Shown: positions 11,776-26,371 of the stretch, one piece after another
How positions within the stretch are numbered: the first letter of the stretch is position 1
How the letters are laid out: each line of letters opens with the position of its first letter
From: Cololabis saira
Taxonomy: Eukaryota > Chordata > Actinopteri > Beloniformes > Belonidae
Reading direction: 5' to 3'
DNA length: 64,000 nt
NCBI RefSeq assembly: GCF_033807715.1
Contig: NC_084607.1
Coordinates: 891,001-955,000 of the forward strand
Position numbers and translations under genes: made by a program
Notes under the pieces: model-generated
What the model was told of the DNA's origin: nothing
The model's input: only the letters and a program-made list of their open reading frames with translations
Database searches by the model: none

Positions 11776-14700
11776 TTATATATAATAAAACTGTTTAAAA
11801 CCCGTTTATTTTTATTATTTGCAGCAGAAAACTGTTTAAAACCCGTTTATTTTTATTATTTACAGCAGAAAACTGTTTAAAACCTGTTTATTGTTATTAT
11901 TTACAGCAGAAAAACTGTTTAAAACCCGTTTATTGTTATTATTTACAGCAGAAAACTGTTTAAAACCTGTTTATTGTTATTAAACAGCATAGTTGCATAG
12001 TTTATCATTATATTAAGTTATGAAATCTCATGGGATGTTTAACTATAGTATTATTATATCGTTATATATAATAGTATGGTGATATAATTTGGTTATATGA
12101 CATAATATTGGTAACACTTTACAATAAGGGTCCCTTAATTAACGTTAGTTAATGCATTATTAAGCATTAATTAACAGTTTAATAATAGTTAAATAACCAT
12201 TATTATGTATTACTTAACATTAATTAGCATATTAGTTAATGCATTAATAAACAGTTAGTTAATGCATTATTAAGCATTAATTAACAGTGTAATAATAGTT
12301 AAATAACCATTATTATGTATTACTTAACATTAATTAGCATATTAGTTAATGCATTAATAAACAGTTAGTTAATGCATTATTAAGCATTAATTAACAGTTT
12401 AATAATAGTTAAATAACCATTATCATGTATTACTTAACATTAATTAGCATATTAGTTAATGCATTAATAAACAGTTAGTTAATGCATTAAGCATTAATTA
12501 ACAGTGTAATAATAGTTAAATAACCATTATTATGTATTACTTAACATTAATTAGCATATTAGTTAATGCATTAATAAACAGTTAATTAATGCCTACTGCT
12601 CAGAGTTAATTAATACATTAGTAAGCATTAATAAACGTTACATGATGTAATTATTTATCCTTATGTATGCATTACTTAGTATTAAGTAATACATTAGTTA
12701 ATACATAAGTAAAACGTTAATAATGTCCCTAGTAATCATTCACTAATGGTGTACGTTTACTGGATGGGCATTATTAAACAACTATTTAGAGTCTTAAGTA
12801 ATCATTTCCTAAAAACAGCTAAAAAACTGTTTTAAACCCTGTTTTTTTTTATTATTTACTGCAGAAAATAGCAGAAAACCGGTTTATTTTTATTATTTAC
12901 AGCAGAAAACAGCAGAAAACCTGTTTATTTTTATTATTTACAGCAGAAAACTGTTTTAAACCAGTTTATTTTTATTATTTACAGCAGGAAACGGCAAAAA
13001 AACGGTTTTACACCCGTTTATTGTTATTATTTACTGCAGAAAACAGCAGAAAACCTGTTTATTTTTATTATTTACAGCAGAAAACTGTTTTAAACCAGTT
13101 TATTTTTATTATTTACAGCAGGAAACGGCAAAAAAAACGGTTTTACACCCGTTTATTTTTATTATTTACTGCAGAAAACAGCAGAAAACCTGTTTATTTT
13201 TATTATTTACTGCAGAAAACAGCAGAAAACCTGTTTATTTTTATTATTTACAGCAGAAAACTGTTTTAAACCAGTTTATTTTTATTATTTACAGCAGGAA
13301 ACGGCAAAAAAAAACGGTTTTACACCCGTTTATTGTTATTATTTACTCCAGAAAACAGCAGAAAACCTGTTTATTTTTATTATTTACAGCAGAAAACCTG
13401 TTTAAAACCCGTTTATTGTTATTATTTACAGCAGAAAACCTGTTTATTTTTATTATTTACAGCAGAAAAACTTTTTAAAACCCGTTTATTGTTATTATTT
13501 ACAGCAGAAAACTGTTTAAAACCTGTTTATTGTTATTAAACAGCATAGTTGCATAGTTTATCATTATATTAAGTTATGAAATCTCATGGGATGTTTAACT
13601 ATAGTATTATTATATCGTTATATATAATAGTATGGTGATATAATTTGGTTATATGACATAATATTGGTAACACTTTACAATAAGGGTCCCTTAATTAACG
13701 TTAGTTAATGCATTATTAAGCATTAATTAACAGTGTAATAATAGTTAAATAACCATTATTATGTATTACTTAACATGAATTAGCATATTAGTTAATGCAT
13801 TAATAAACTGTTAGTTAATGCATTATTAAGCATTAATTAACAGTGTAATAATAGTTAAATAACCATTATTATGTATTACTTAACATTAATTAGCATATTA
13901 GTTAATGCATTAATAAACAGTTAATTAATGCATTATTAAGCATTAATTAACAGTGTAATAATAGTTAAATAACCATTATTATGTATTACTTAACATTAAT
14001 TAGCATATTAGTTAATGCATTAATAAACAGTTAGTTAATGCATTATTAAGCATTAATTAACAGTGTAATAATAGTTAAATAACCATTATTATGTATTACT
14101 TAACATTAATTAGCATATTAGTTAATGCATTAATAAACAGTTAATTAATGCCTACTGCTCAGAGTTAATTAATACATTAGTAAGCATTAATAAACGTTAC
14201 ATGATGTAATTATTTATCCTTATGTATGCATTACTTAGTATTAAGTAATACATTAGTTAATACATAAGTAAAACGTTAATAATGTCCCTAGTAATCATTC
14301 ACTAATGGTGTTTATTTGGAGTGAATATGCATTAAGTAACAGCTACCTAATACATCTACTAATCATTCACTAATGGTGTACGTTTACTGGATGGGCATTA
14401 TTAAACAACTATTTAGAGTCTTAAGTAATCATTTCCTAAAAACAGCAAAAAACTGTTTTAAACCCTGTTTATTTTTATTATTTACTGCAGAAAACAGCAG
14501 AAAACCTGTTTATTTTTATTATTTACAGCAGAAAACCTGTTTAAAACTCGTTTATTTTTATTATTTACAGCAGAAAACCTGTTTAAAACCTGTTTATTGT
14601 TATTATTTACAGCAGAAAACCTGATTAAAACCCGTTTATTTTTATTATTTACAGCAGAAAACCTGTTTAAAACTCGTTTATTTTTATTATTTACAGCAGA

Positions 14701-17700
14701 AAACCTGTTTAAAACTCGTTTATTGTTATTATTTACAGCAGAAAACCTGATTAAAACCCGTTTATTTTTATTATTTACAGCAGAAAACCTGTTTAAAACT
14801 CGTTTATTTTTATTATTTACAGCAGAAAACCTGTTTAAAACCTGTTTATTGTTATTATTTACAGCAGAAAACCTGATTAAAACCCGTTTATTTTTATTAT
14901 TTACAGCAGAAAACCTGTTTAAAACTCGTTTATTTTTATTATTTACAGCAGAAAACCTGTTTAAAACTCGTTTATTGTTATTATTTACAGCAGAAAACCT
15001 GATTAAAACCCGTTTATTTTTATTATTTACAGCAGAAAAACTGTTTAAAACCCGTTTATTGTTATTATTTACAGCAGAAAACTGTTTAAAACCTGTTTAT
15101 TTTTATTATTTACAGCAGAAAACTGTTTAAAACCCGTTTATTTTTATTATTTACAGCAGAAAACTGTTTAAAACCTGTTTATTGTTATTATTTACAGCAG
15201 AAAAACTGTTTAAAACCCGTTTATTGTTATTATTTACAGCAGAAAACTGTTTAAAACCTGTTTATTGTTATTAAACAGCATAGTTGCATAGTTTATCATT
15301 ATATTAAGTTATGAAATCTCATGGGATGTTTAACTATAGTATTATTATATCGTTATATATAATAGTATGGTGATATAATTTGGTTATATGACATAATATT
15401 GGTAACACTTTACAATAAGGGTCCCTTAATTAACGTTAGTTAATGCATTATTAAGCATTAATTAACAGTGTAATAATAGTTAAATAACCATTATTATGTA
15501 TTACTTAACATTAATTAGCATATTAGTTAATGCATTAATAAACAGTTAATTAATGCATTATTAAGCATTAATTAACAGTTTAATAATAGTTAAATAACCA
15601 TTATTATGTATTACTTAACATTAATTAGCATATTAGTTAATGCATTAATAAACAGTTAGTTAATGCATTATTAAGCATTAATTAACAGTTTAATAATAGT
15701 TAAATAACCATTATTATGTATTACTTAACATTAATTAGCATATTAGTTAATGCATTAATAAACAGTTAATTAATGCCTACTGCTCAGAGTTAATTAATAC
15801 ATTAGTAAGTATTAATAAACGTTACATGATGTAATTATTTATCCTTATGTATGCATTACTTAGTATTAAGTAATACATTAGTTAATACATAAGTAAAACG
15901 TTAATAATGTCCCTAGTAATCATTCACTAATGGTGTACATGTTTCCTGGATGGGCATTATTAAACAACTATTTAGAGTCTTAAGTAATCATTTCCTAAAA
16001 ACAGCAAAAAACTGTTTTAAACCCTGTTTATTTTTATTATTTACTGCAGAAAACAGCAGAAAACCTATTTATTTTTATTATTTACTGCAGAAAACAGCAG
16101 AAAACCTGTTTATTTGTATTATTTACAGCAGAAAACCTGTTTATTTTTATTATTTACTGCAGAAAACTGTTTATTTTTATTATTTACAGCAGAAAACTGT
16201 TTTAAACCAGTTTATTTGTATTATTTACAGCAGGAAACGGCAAAAAAAAACGGTTTTACACCCGTTTATTTTTATTATTTACTGCAGAAAACAGCAGATA
16301 ACCTGTTTATTTTTATTATTTACTGCAGAAAACAGCAGAAAACCTGTTTATTTTTATTATTTACTGCAGAAAACTGTTTTAAACCAGTTTATTTTTATTA
16401 TTTACAGCAGAAAACCTGTTTATTTTTATTATTTACAGCAGGAAACGGCAAAAAAACGGTTTTACACCCGTTTATTGTTATTATTTACTGCAGAAAACAG
16501 CAGAAAACCTGTTTATTTTTATTATTTACAGCAGAAAACCTGTTTAAAACCCGTTCATTTTTATTGTTTACAGCAGAAAACTGTTTAAAACCTGTTTATT
16601 GTTATTATTTACAGCAGAAAACCTGATTCAAACCGTTTATTTTTATTATTTACAGCAGAAAACTGTTTAAAACCTGTTTATTGTTATTATTTACAGCAGA
16701 AAACTGTTTAAAACCTGTTTATTGTTATTAAACAGCATAGTTGCATAGTTTATCATTATATTAAGTTATGAAATCTCATGGGATGATTAACTATAGTACT
16801 ATTATATCGTTATATATAATAGTATGGTGATATAATTTGGTTATATGACATAATATTGGTAACACTTTACAATAAGGGTCCCTTAATTAACGTTAGTTAA
16901 TGCATTATTAAGCATTAATTAACAGTGTAATAATAGTTAAATAACCATTATTATGTATTACTTAACATTAATTAGCATATTAGTTAATGCATTAATAAAC
17001 AGTTAGTTAATGCATTATTAAGCATTAATTAACAGTGTAATAATAGTTAAATAACCATTATTATGTATTACTTAACATTAATTAGCATATTAGTTAATGC
17101 ATTAATAAACAGTTAATTAATGCCTACTGCTCAGAGTTAATTAATACATTAGTAAGCATGAATAAACGTTACATGATGTAATTATTTATCCTTATGTATG
17201 CATTACTTAGTATTAAGTAATACATTAGTTAATACATAAGTAAAACGTTAATAATGTCCCTAGTAATCATTTACTAATGGTGTTTATTTGGAGTGAATAT
17301 GCATTAAGTAACAGCTACCTAATACATCTAGTAATCATTCACTAATGGTGTACACGTTTACTGGATGGGCATTATTAAACAACTATTTAGAGTCTTAAGT
17401 AATCATTTCCTAAAAACAGCAAAAAACTGTTTTAAACCCTGTTTATTGTTATTATTTACTGCAGAAAACAGCAGAAAACCTGTTTATTTTTATTATTTAC
17501 TGCAGAAAACAGCAGAAAACCTGTTTATTTGTATTATTTACAGCAGAAAACCTGTTTATTTTTATTATTTACTGCAGAAAACAGCAGAAAACCTGTTTAT
17601 TTTTATTATTTACAGCAGAAAACTGTTTTAAACCAGTTTATTTTTATTATTTACTGCAGAAAACAGCAGAAAACCTGTTTATTTTTATTATTTACTACAG

Positions 17701-20700
17701 AAAACAGCAGAAAACCTGTTTATTTTTATTATTTACTGCAGAAAACTGTTTTAAACCAGTTTATTTTTATTATTTACTGCAGAAAACCTGTTTATTTTTA
17801 TTATTTACTGCAGAAAACAGCAGAAAACCTGTTTATTTTTATTATTTACTGCAAAAAACTGTTTTAAACCCTGTTTATTTTTATTATTTACTGCAGAAAA
17901 CAGCAGAAAACCTGTTTATTTTTATTATTTACAGCAGAAAACTGTTTTAAACCAGTTTATTTTTATTATTTACAGCAGGAAACGGCAAACAAAAACGGTT
18001 TTACACCCGTTTATTGTTATTATTTACTGCAGAAAACAGCAGAAAACCTGTTTATTTTTATTATTTACAGCAGAAAACCTGTTTAAAACCCGTTTATTTT
18101 TATTGTTTACAGCAGAAAACCTGTTTAAAACCCGTTCATTTTTATTGTTTACAGCAGAAAACTGTTTAAAACCTGTTTATTGTTATTATTTACAGCAGAA
18201 AACCTGATTAAAACCCGTTTATTTTTATTATTTACAGCAGAAAACCTGTTTAAAACCCGTTTATTTTTATTATTTACAGCAGAAAAACTGTTTAAAACCC
18301 GTTTATTTTTATTATTTACAGCAGAAAACCTGATTAAAACCCGTTTATTGTTATTATTTACAGCAGAAAACTGTTTAAAACCTGTTTATTGTTATTAAAC
18401 AGCATAGTTGCATAGTTTATCATTATATTAAGTTATGAAATCTCATGGGATGTTTAACTATAGTATTATTATATCGTTATATATAATAGTATGGTGATAT
18501 AATTTGGTTATATGACATAATATTGGTAACACTTTACAATAAGGGTCCCTTAATTAACGTTAGTTAATGCATTATTAAGCATTAATTAACAGTGTAATAA
18601 TAGTTAAATAACCATTATTATGTATTACTTAACATTAATTAGCATATTAGTTAATGCATTAATAAACAGTTAGTTAATGCATTATTAAGCATTAATTAAC
18701 AGTTTAATAATAGTTAAATAACCATTATTATGTATTACTTAACATTAATTAGCATATTAGTTAATGCATTAATAAACAGTTAGTTAATGCATTATTAAGC
18801 ATTAATTAACAGTTTAATAATAGTTAAATAACCATTATTATGTATTACTTAACATTAATTAGCATATTAGTTAATGCATTAATAAACAGTTAGTTAATGC
18901 ATTATTAAGCATTAATTAACAGTTTAATAATAGTTAAATAACCATTATTATGTATTACTTAACATTAATTAGCATATTAGTTAATGCATTAATAAACAGT
19001 TAGTTAATGCATTATTAAGCATTAATTAACAGTGTAATAATAGTTAAATAACCATTATTATGTATTACTTAACATTAATTAGCATATTAGTTAATGCATT
19101 AATAAACAGTTAATTAATGCCTACTGCTCAGAGTTAATTAATACATTAGTAAGTATTAATAAACGTTACATGATGTAATTATTTATCCTTATGTATGCAT
19201 TACTTAGTATTAAGTAATACATTAGTTAATACATAAGTAAAACGTTAATAATGTCCCTAGTAATCATTCACTAATGGTGTACGTTTACTGGATGGGCATT
19301 ATTAAACAACTATTTAGAGTCTTAAGTAATCATTTCCTAAAAACAGCAAAAAACTGTTTTAAACCCTGTTTATTTTTATTATTTACTGCAGAAAACAGCA
19401 GAAAACCTGTTTATTTTTATTATTTACTGCAGAAAACAGCAGAAAACCTGTTTATTTTTATTATTTACAGCAGAAAACCTGTTTAAAACCCGTTTATTTT
19501 TATTATTTACAGCAGAAAAACTGTTTAAAACCCATTTATTGTTATTATTTACTGCAGAACACAGCAGAAAACCTGTTTATTTTTATTATTTACAGCAGAA
19601 AACCTGTTTAAAACCCGTTTATTTTTATTGTTTACAGCAGAAAACTGTTTAAAACCTGTTTATTGTTATTATTTACAGCAGAAAACCTGATTAAAACCCG
19701 TTTATTGTTATTATTTACAGCAGAAAACTGTTTAAAACCTGTTTATTGTTATTAAACAGCATAGTTGCATAGTTTATCATTATATTAAGTTATGAAATCT
19801 CATGGGATGTTTAACTATAGTATTATTATATCGTTATATATAATAGTATGGTGATATAATTTGGTTATATGACATAATATTGGTAACACTTTACAATAAG
19901 GGTCCCTTAATTAACGTTAGTTAATGCATTATTAAGCATTAATTAACAGTTTAATAATAGTTAAATAACCATTATTATGTATTACTTAACATTAATTAGC
20001 ATATTAGTTAATGCATTAATAAACAGTTAGTTAATGCATTATTAAGCATTAATTAACAGTGTAATAATAGTTAAATAACCATTATTATGTATTACTTAAC
20101 ATTAATTAGCATATTAGTTAATGCATTAATAAACAGTTAATGAATGCCTACTGCTCAGAGTTAATTAATACATTAGTAAGCATTAATAAACGTTACATGA
20201 TGTAATTATTTATCCTTATGTATGCATTACTTAGTATTAAGTAATACATTAGTTAATACATAAGTAAAACGTTAATAATGTCCCTAGTAATCATTCACTA
20301 ATGGTGTACGTTTACTGGATGGGCATTATTAAACAATTATTTAGAGTCTTAAGTAATCATTTCCTAAAAACAGCAAAAAACTGTTTTAAACCCTGTTTAT
20401 TTTTATTATTTACTGCAGAAAACAGCAGAAAACCTGTTTATTTTTATTATTTACTGCAGAAAACAGCAGAAAACCTGTTTATTTTTATTATTTACAGCAG
20501 AAAACTGTTTTAAACCAGTTTATTTTTATTATTTACAGCAGGAAACGGCAAAAAAAACGGTTTTACACCCGTTTATTGTTATTATTTACTGCAGAAAACA
20601 GCAGAAAACCTGTTTATTTTTATTATTTACAGCAGAAAACCTGTTTAAAACCCGTTCATTTTTATTGTTTACAGCAGAAAACTGTTTAAAACCTGTTTAT

Positions 20701-23700
20701 TGTTATTATTTACAGCAGAAAACCTGATTAAAACCTGTTTATTGTTATTATTTACAGCAGAAAACCTGATTAAAACCCGTTTATTTGTATTATTTACAGC
20801 AGAAAACCTGATTAAAACCTGTTTATTTTTATTATTTACAGCAGAAAACCTGTTTAAAACCCGTTCATTTTTATTGTTTACAGCAGAAAACCTGATTAAA
20901 ACCCGTTTATTTTTATTATTTACAGCAGAAAAACTGTTTAAAACCCGTTTATTGTTATTATTTACAGCAGAAAACTGTTTAAAACCTGTTTATTGTTATT
21001 AAACAGCATAGTTGCATAGTTTATCATTATATTAAGTTATGAAATCTCATGGGATGTTTAACTATAGTATTATTATATCGTTATATATAATAGTATGGTG
21101 ATATAATTTGGTTATATGACATAATATTGGTAACACTTTACAATAAGGGTCCCTTAATTAACGTTAGTTAATGCATTATTAAGCATTAATTAACAGTTTA
21201 ATAATAGTTAAATAACCATTATTATGTATTACTTAACATTAATTAGCATATTAGTTAATGCATTAATAAACAGTTAGTTAATGCATTATTAAGCATTAAT
21301 TAACAGTGTAATAATAGTTAAATAACCATTATTATGTATTACTTAACATTAATTAGCATATTAGTTAATGCATTAATAAACAGTTAGTTAATGCATTATT
21401 AAGCATTAATTAACAGTTTAATAATAGTTAATTAACCATTATTATGTATTACTTAACATTAATTAGCATATTAGTTAATGCATTAATAAACAGTTAATTA
21501 ATGCCTACTGCTCAGAGTTAATTAATACATTAGTAAGCATTAATAAACGTTACATGATGTAATTATTTATCCTTATGTATGCATTACTTAGTATTAAGTA
21601 ATACATTAGTTAATACATAAGTAAAACGTTAATAATGTCCCTAGTAATCATTCACTAATGGTGTACGTTTACTGGATGGGCATTATTAAACAACTATTTA
21701 GAGTCTTAAGTAATCATTTCCTAAAAACAGCAAAAAACTGTTTTAAACCCTGTTTATTTTTATTATTTACTGCAGAAAACAGCAGAAAACCTGTTTATTT
21801 TTATTATTTACTGCAGAAAACAGCAGAAAACCTGTTTATTTTTATTATTTACAGCAGAAAACTGTTTAAAACCTGTTTATTGTTATTATTTACAGCAGAA
21901 AACCTGTTTAAAACCCGTTTATTTTTATTATTTACAGCAGAAAAACTGTTTAAAACCCGTTTATTGTTATTATTTACAGCAGAAAACTGTTTAAAACCTG
22001 TTTATTGTTATTAAACAGCATAGTTGCATAGTTTATCATTATATTAAGTTATGAAATCTCATGGGATGTTTAATTATAGTATTATTATATCGTTATATAT
22101 AATAGTATGGTGATATAATTTGGTTATATGACATAATATTGGTAACACTTTACAATAAGGGTCCCTTAATTAACGTTAGTTAATGCATTATTAAGCATTA
22201 ATTAACAGTGTAATAATAGTTAAATAACCATTATTATGTATTACTTAACATTAATTAGCATATTAGTTAATGCATTAATAAACTGTTAGTTAATGCATTA
22301 TTAAGCATTAATTAACAGTTTAATAATAGTTAAATAACCATTATTATGTATTACTTAACATTAATTAGCATATTAGTTAATGCATTAATAAACAGTTAGT
22401 TAATGCATTATTAAGCATTAATTAACAGTTTAATAATAGTTAAATAAACATTATTATGTATTACTTAACATTAATTAGCATATTAGTTAATGCATTAATA
22501 AACAGTTAATTAATGCCTACTGCTCAGAGTTTATTAATACATTAGTAAGCATTAATAAACGTTACATGATGTAATTATTTATCCTTATGTATGCATTACT
22601 TAGTATTAAGTAATACATTAGTTAATACATAAGTAAAACGTTAATAATGTCCCTAGTAATCATTCACTAATGGTGTACGTTTACTGGATGGGCATTATTA
22701 AACAACTATTTAGAGTCTTAAGTAATCATTTCCTAAAAACAGCAAAAAACTGTTTTAAACCCTGTTTATTTTATTATTTACTGCAGAAAACAGCAGAAAA
22801 CCTGTTTATTTTTATTATTTACTGCAGAAAACAGCAGAAAACCTGTTTATTTTTATTATTTACAGCAGAAAACTGTTTTAAACCAGTTTATTTTTATTAT
22901 TTACAGCAGGAAACGGCAAAAAAAACGGTTTTACACCCGTTTATTGTTATTATTTACTGCAGAAAACAGCAGAAAACCTGTTTATTTTTATTATTTACAG
23001 CAGAAAACCTGTTTAAAACCCGTTCATTTTTATTGTTTACAGCAGAAAACTGTTTAAAATCTGTTTATTGTTATTATTTACAGCAGAAAACTGTTTAAAA
23101 CCTGTTTATTGTTATTAAACATCATAGTTGCATAGTTTATCATTATATTAAGTTATGAAATCTCATGGGATGTTTAACTATAGTATTATTATATCGTTAT
23201 ATATAATAGTATGGTGATATAATTTGGTTATATGACATAATATTGGTAACACTTTACAATAAGGGTCCCTTAATTAACGTTAGTTAATGCATTATTAAGC
23301 ATTAATTAACAGTTTAATAATAGTTAAATAACCATTATTATGTATTACTTAACATTAATTAGCATATTAGTTAATGCATTAATAAACAGTTAATTAATGC
23401 ATTATTAAGCATTAATTAACAGTGTAATAATAGTTAAATAACCATTATTATGTATTACTTAACATTAATTAGCATATTAGTTAATGCATTAATAAACAGT
23501 TAATTAATGCATTATTAAGCATTAATTAACAGTGTAATAATAGTTAAATAACCATTATTATGTATTACTTAACATGAATTAGCATATTATATAATGCATT
23601 AATAAACAGTTAGTTAATGCATTATTAAGCATTAATTAACAGTTTAATAATAGTTAAATAACCATTATTATGTATTACTTAACATTAATTAGCATATTAG

Positions 23701-24058
23701 TTAATGCATTAATAAACAGTTAGTTAATGCATTATTAAGCATTAATTAACAGTTTAATAATAGTTAAATAACCATTATTATGTATTACTTAACATTAATT
23801 AGCATATTAGTTCATGCATTAATAAACAGTTAATTAATGCCTACTGCTCAGAGTTAATTAATACATTAGTAAGCATTAATAAACGTTACATGATGTAATT
23901 ATTTATCCTTATGTATGCATTACTTAGTATTAAGTAATACATTAGTTAATACATAAGTAAAACGTTAATAATGTCCCTACTAATCATTCACTAATGGTGT
24001 ACGTTTACTGGATGGGCATTATTAAACAACTATTTAGAGTCTTAAGTAATCATTTCCT
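11776..24058. repeat. Nine-module higher-order repeat with nested minisatellite, terminal repeat and 110-bp satellite
   Basis: Each module has, in order: a 41/42-bp minisatellite array (TTATTTACAGCAGAAAACTG core); a linker starting CAGCATAGTTGCATAG; a transposon-like terminus GGTAACACTTTACAATAAGG; a 110-bp satellite array (2-5 copies); and a tail ending AAGTAATCATTTCCTAA. The linker occurs at about 11985, 13541, 15276, 16733, 18400, 19757, 21004, 22016 and 23120, so module length varies from about 1.0 to 1.7 kb. The variation is mainly the copy number of the two inner arrays. The many ORFs (LLFTAENLFKTR-type) are minisatellite translations. Confidence 0.9.
18549..19112. repeat. 110-bp AT-rich satellite, largest array (5 units)
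   Basis: Exact 110-bp spacing is visible: TAGTTAATGCATTATTAAGC recurs at 18671, 18781, 18891 and 19001. The same satellite is present in every module of the higher-order repeat with about 2 to 5 copies. Single-base variants (AACAGTGTAA versus AACAGTTTAA) could be used to order the copies. Confidence 0.9.
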
Positions 24059-24400
24059 AATGGTGCTGTGTATGTTATCAGGTAGCTTACCTGACCTTAT
24101 GAACGGTAACCTGACATAAACCTTAATAAATGTATAGGAGTGGCTCATAAGCATTACTTAACCATTAGTAAAGGCTTGCTGGACCCTTATTGTAAAGTGT
24201 AACACATTTATCCCTTAGGTAACACATGATTAATGCTTAACTGCCTCATAAGCATTACTTAACCATAATTAACCATTAGTAAATACTATTCTGGACCCTT
24301 ATTGTAAAGTGTAACACATTTATCCCTTAGGTAACACATTATTAATGCTTAACTGCCTCATAAGCATTACTTAACCATAGTTAACCATTAGTAAATTAAG
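24059..24400. mobile_element. Right terminal region of the amplified element, duplicated
   Basis: GGACCCTTATTGTAAAGTGT, the reverse complement of the left terminus ACACTTTACAATAAGGGTCC, occurs twice here (about 24180 and 24293). The two are about 114 bp apart in a tandem duplication. No other right termini were noticed between 11776 and 24058, whereas nine left termini exist (12110, 13666, 15401, 16858, 18525, 19882, 21129, 22141, 23245). Confidence 0.75.
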
Positions 24401-24479
24401 CAATCACATATAAAGAAGTTTACACTTTTTATTTAAAACAAAATAAAACAGACTTTAACAGATAACATTTGTTATATGT

Positions 24480-24663
<184 letters not shown>

Positions 24664-24762
24664 TGCTTTATTCCAGACTCAAGGTCCATACAAAAATACA
24701 ATCAAAAGACACACAGTACAAAAAAGATTAAAAAACACAAAGATAAAAAATAGTCTAATGAC

Positions 24763-26371
24763 TCATTTTAAGAGACACTTATACCAGTGTTCCCAAAACT
24801 GAGACGTGCAGCGTGTGGCACTGTACATAATGTTCACCAGTACCACAACAATTTGATTTTCAGAATCATTTAACCGACAAATAAACCTGTACATTATATT
24901 TCTCAAAACAGATTGCAGTGTGTTCACTCCAGCACTCACAAACATCTCACTCGCGCTAGTCCATCTGGGCCTTTTTAACAGTATCCTCAGAGCATCATTG
25001 TATGCCACTTGTAGTTTCTGAAGGCTGGCTTTTTTATAGGTCAACCACAGATGTGCAGTGTACAAAGGTGAACAATACATTTTGAACAGAGTCAACTTCA
25101 CTCCAACAGTACAACAACCGAATTTACGTGACAATACATTTGCTCTCACATACAACATACGACACTGACGACATATGTCCTCGTCATCTGTCAGTTGGTC
25201 TGTGATCACATGACCAAGATATTTCACTTCACTACAGATATTCAGGACATTACCTGACAGTTTAAAGTCAGGAAAAATCATATGTCTATCTTCCACGGTT
25301 CTGCAGATCATAATAACACTTTTTGAATCGTTATATTTTACATCCTGTTGTTCTCCATACACAGAACACACATTACGGAGCTGCTGCAGACCAGCTGAGC
25401 TCGGGCTAAAAATCACACAATCATCTGCGTACATAAGATGATTCATCACTGTACTGCCAACCATACAGCCAGTTTTACATAAGCTTAATTTATTTGATAG
25501 ATCGTTCATGTAGAAATTAAATAAAATAGGTGATAAGATGCTCCCCTGTCTTACTCCATTACTGACATGAAAAGGAGCAGACATACAGTTGTCCCATTTA
25601 ACCTGCATGGTCTGTTGGGCATACCAATAGGACAGGATTCTGACTATGTAATTAGGGACACCTGCTGCACCCAATTTTTTAAATAATTTCCCATGATTCA
25701 CCCGGTCAAATGCCTTAGACGCATCTAAAAAACACATAAAAATAGATGAATTTTTTCTCTTATAGTTACTCAGCAGTTCCTTTAAAACATATATACACAT
25801 ATCTGTACCGTGTCTCGGTTTAAAACCAAATTGATTATCTGTAGAAATAATCAATTCATTAATTCTCTCCAGGAGAATTTGTTCAACAACTTTCGACAAT
25901 ATATTAGCAAGAGCGATAGGTCTATAGTTATCTGAGCAACCCACTTTTCCTGCTTTATCCTTAACCACAGGAACCAGCAGCACTGTCATCATAGAGTCTG
26001 GAAGAAACCCATGGACCATGAGGGCAGTGAAGCATAGGGCAAGAAGTGGAGCTAACCTTGAACTTGCAAATTTAAGATGTTCAGCAGAGACAGAATCCAT
26101 ACCTGTTGTCTTATTTACTGATAAGTTTTTAATCGCTTGAGAAACCTCATGAGACTTGATTGAATCTACATTTTCAACATTAGCTACTTGATAGCCTTTA
26201 GACCGAACACAGTTAAACAATTTACTATAATGCTGTCGCCAGAGCTCAACAATAGCATTTGCACCAGAGACTCCATCTACTATACATGGTAAGGAGGGTT
26301 TGCTGTTACTAATGTGTTTCACCTCTTTCCAGAAAGCTTTATTATTATTTAAAAGTTTCTTGGCCATAGAG
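24763..26371 (-). pseudogene. LINE ORF2, reverse transcriptase part (frameshifted from the upstream part)
   Basis: About 535 residues on the minus strand form an RT domain that would copy the element RNA at a nicked target. Visible motifs are FGFKPRHGTD, FLDASKAFDRVNH, NGVRQGSILSPILF and the catalytic YADD in HLMYADDCVIFSP, followed by a long thumb/C-terminal region (KMYCSPLYTAHLW, RPRWTSASEMF). The open frame begins at 26367 with an ATG but lacks its own initiation context. It is offset by one base from the endonuclease part, with the break at a run of four G on the minus strand near 26375. The C-terminus ends at a stop at 24763. Confidence 0.9.

Noticed and set aside
11776..24058. Possible CRISPR-like array (regular repeats of 41/42 or 110 bp)
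   Set aside because: Units are directly contiguous with no unique spacers, and the context is a fish nuclear genome.
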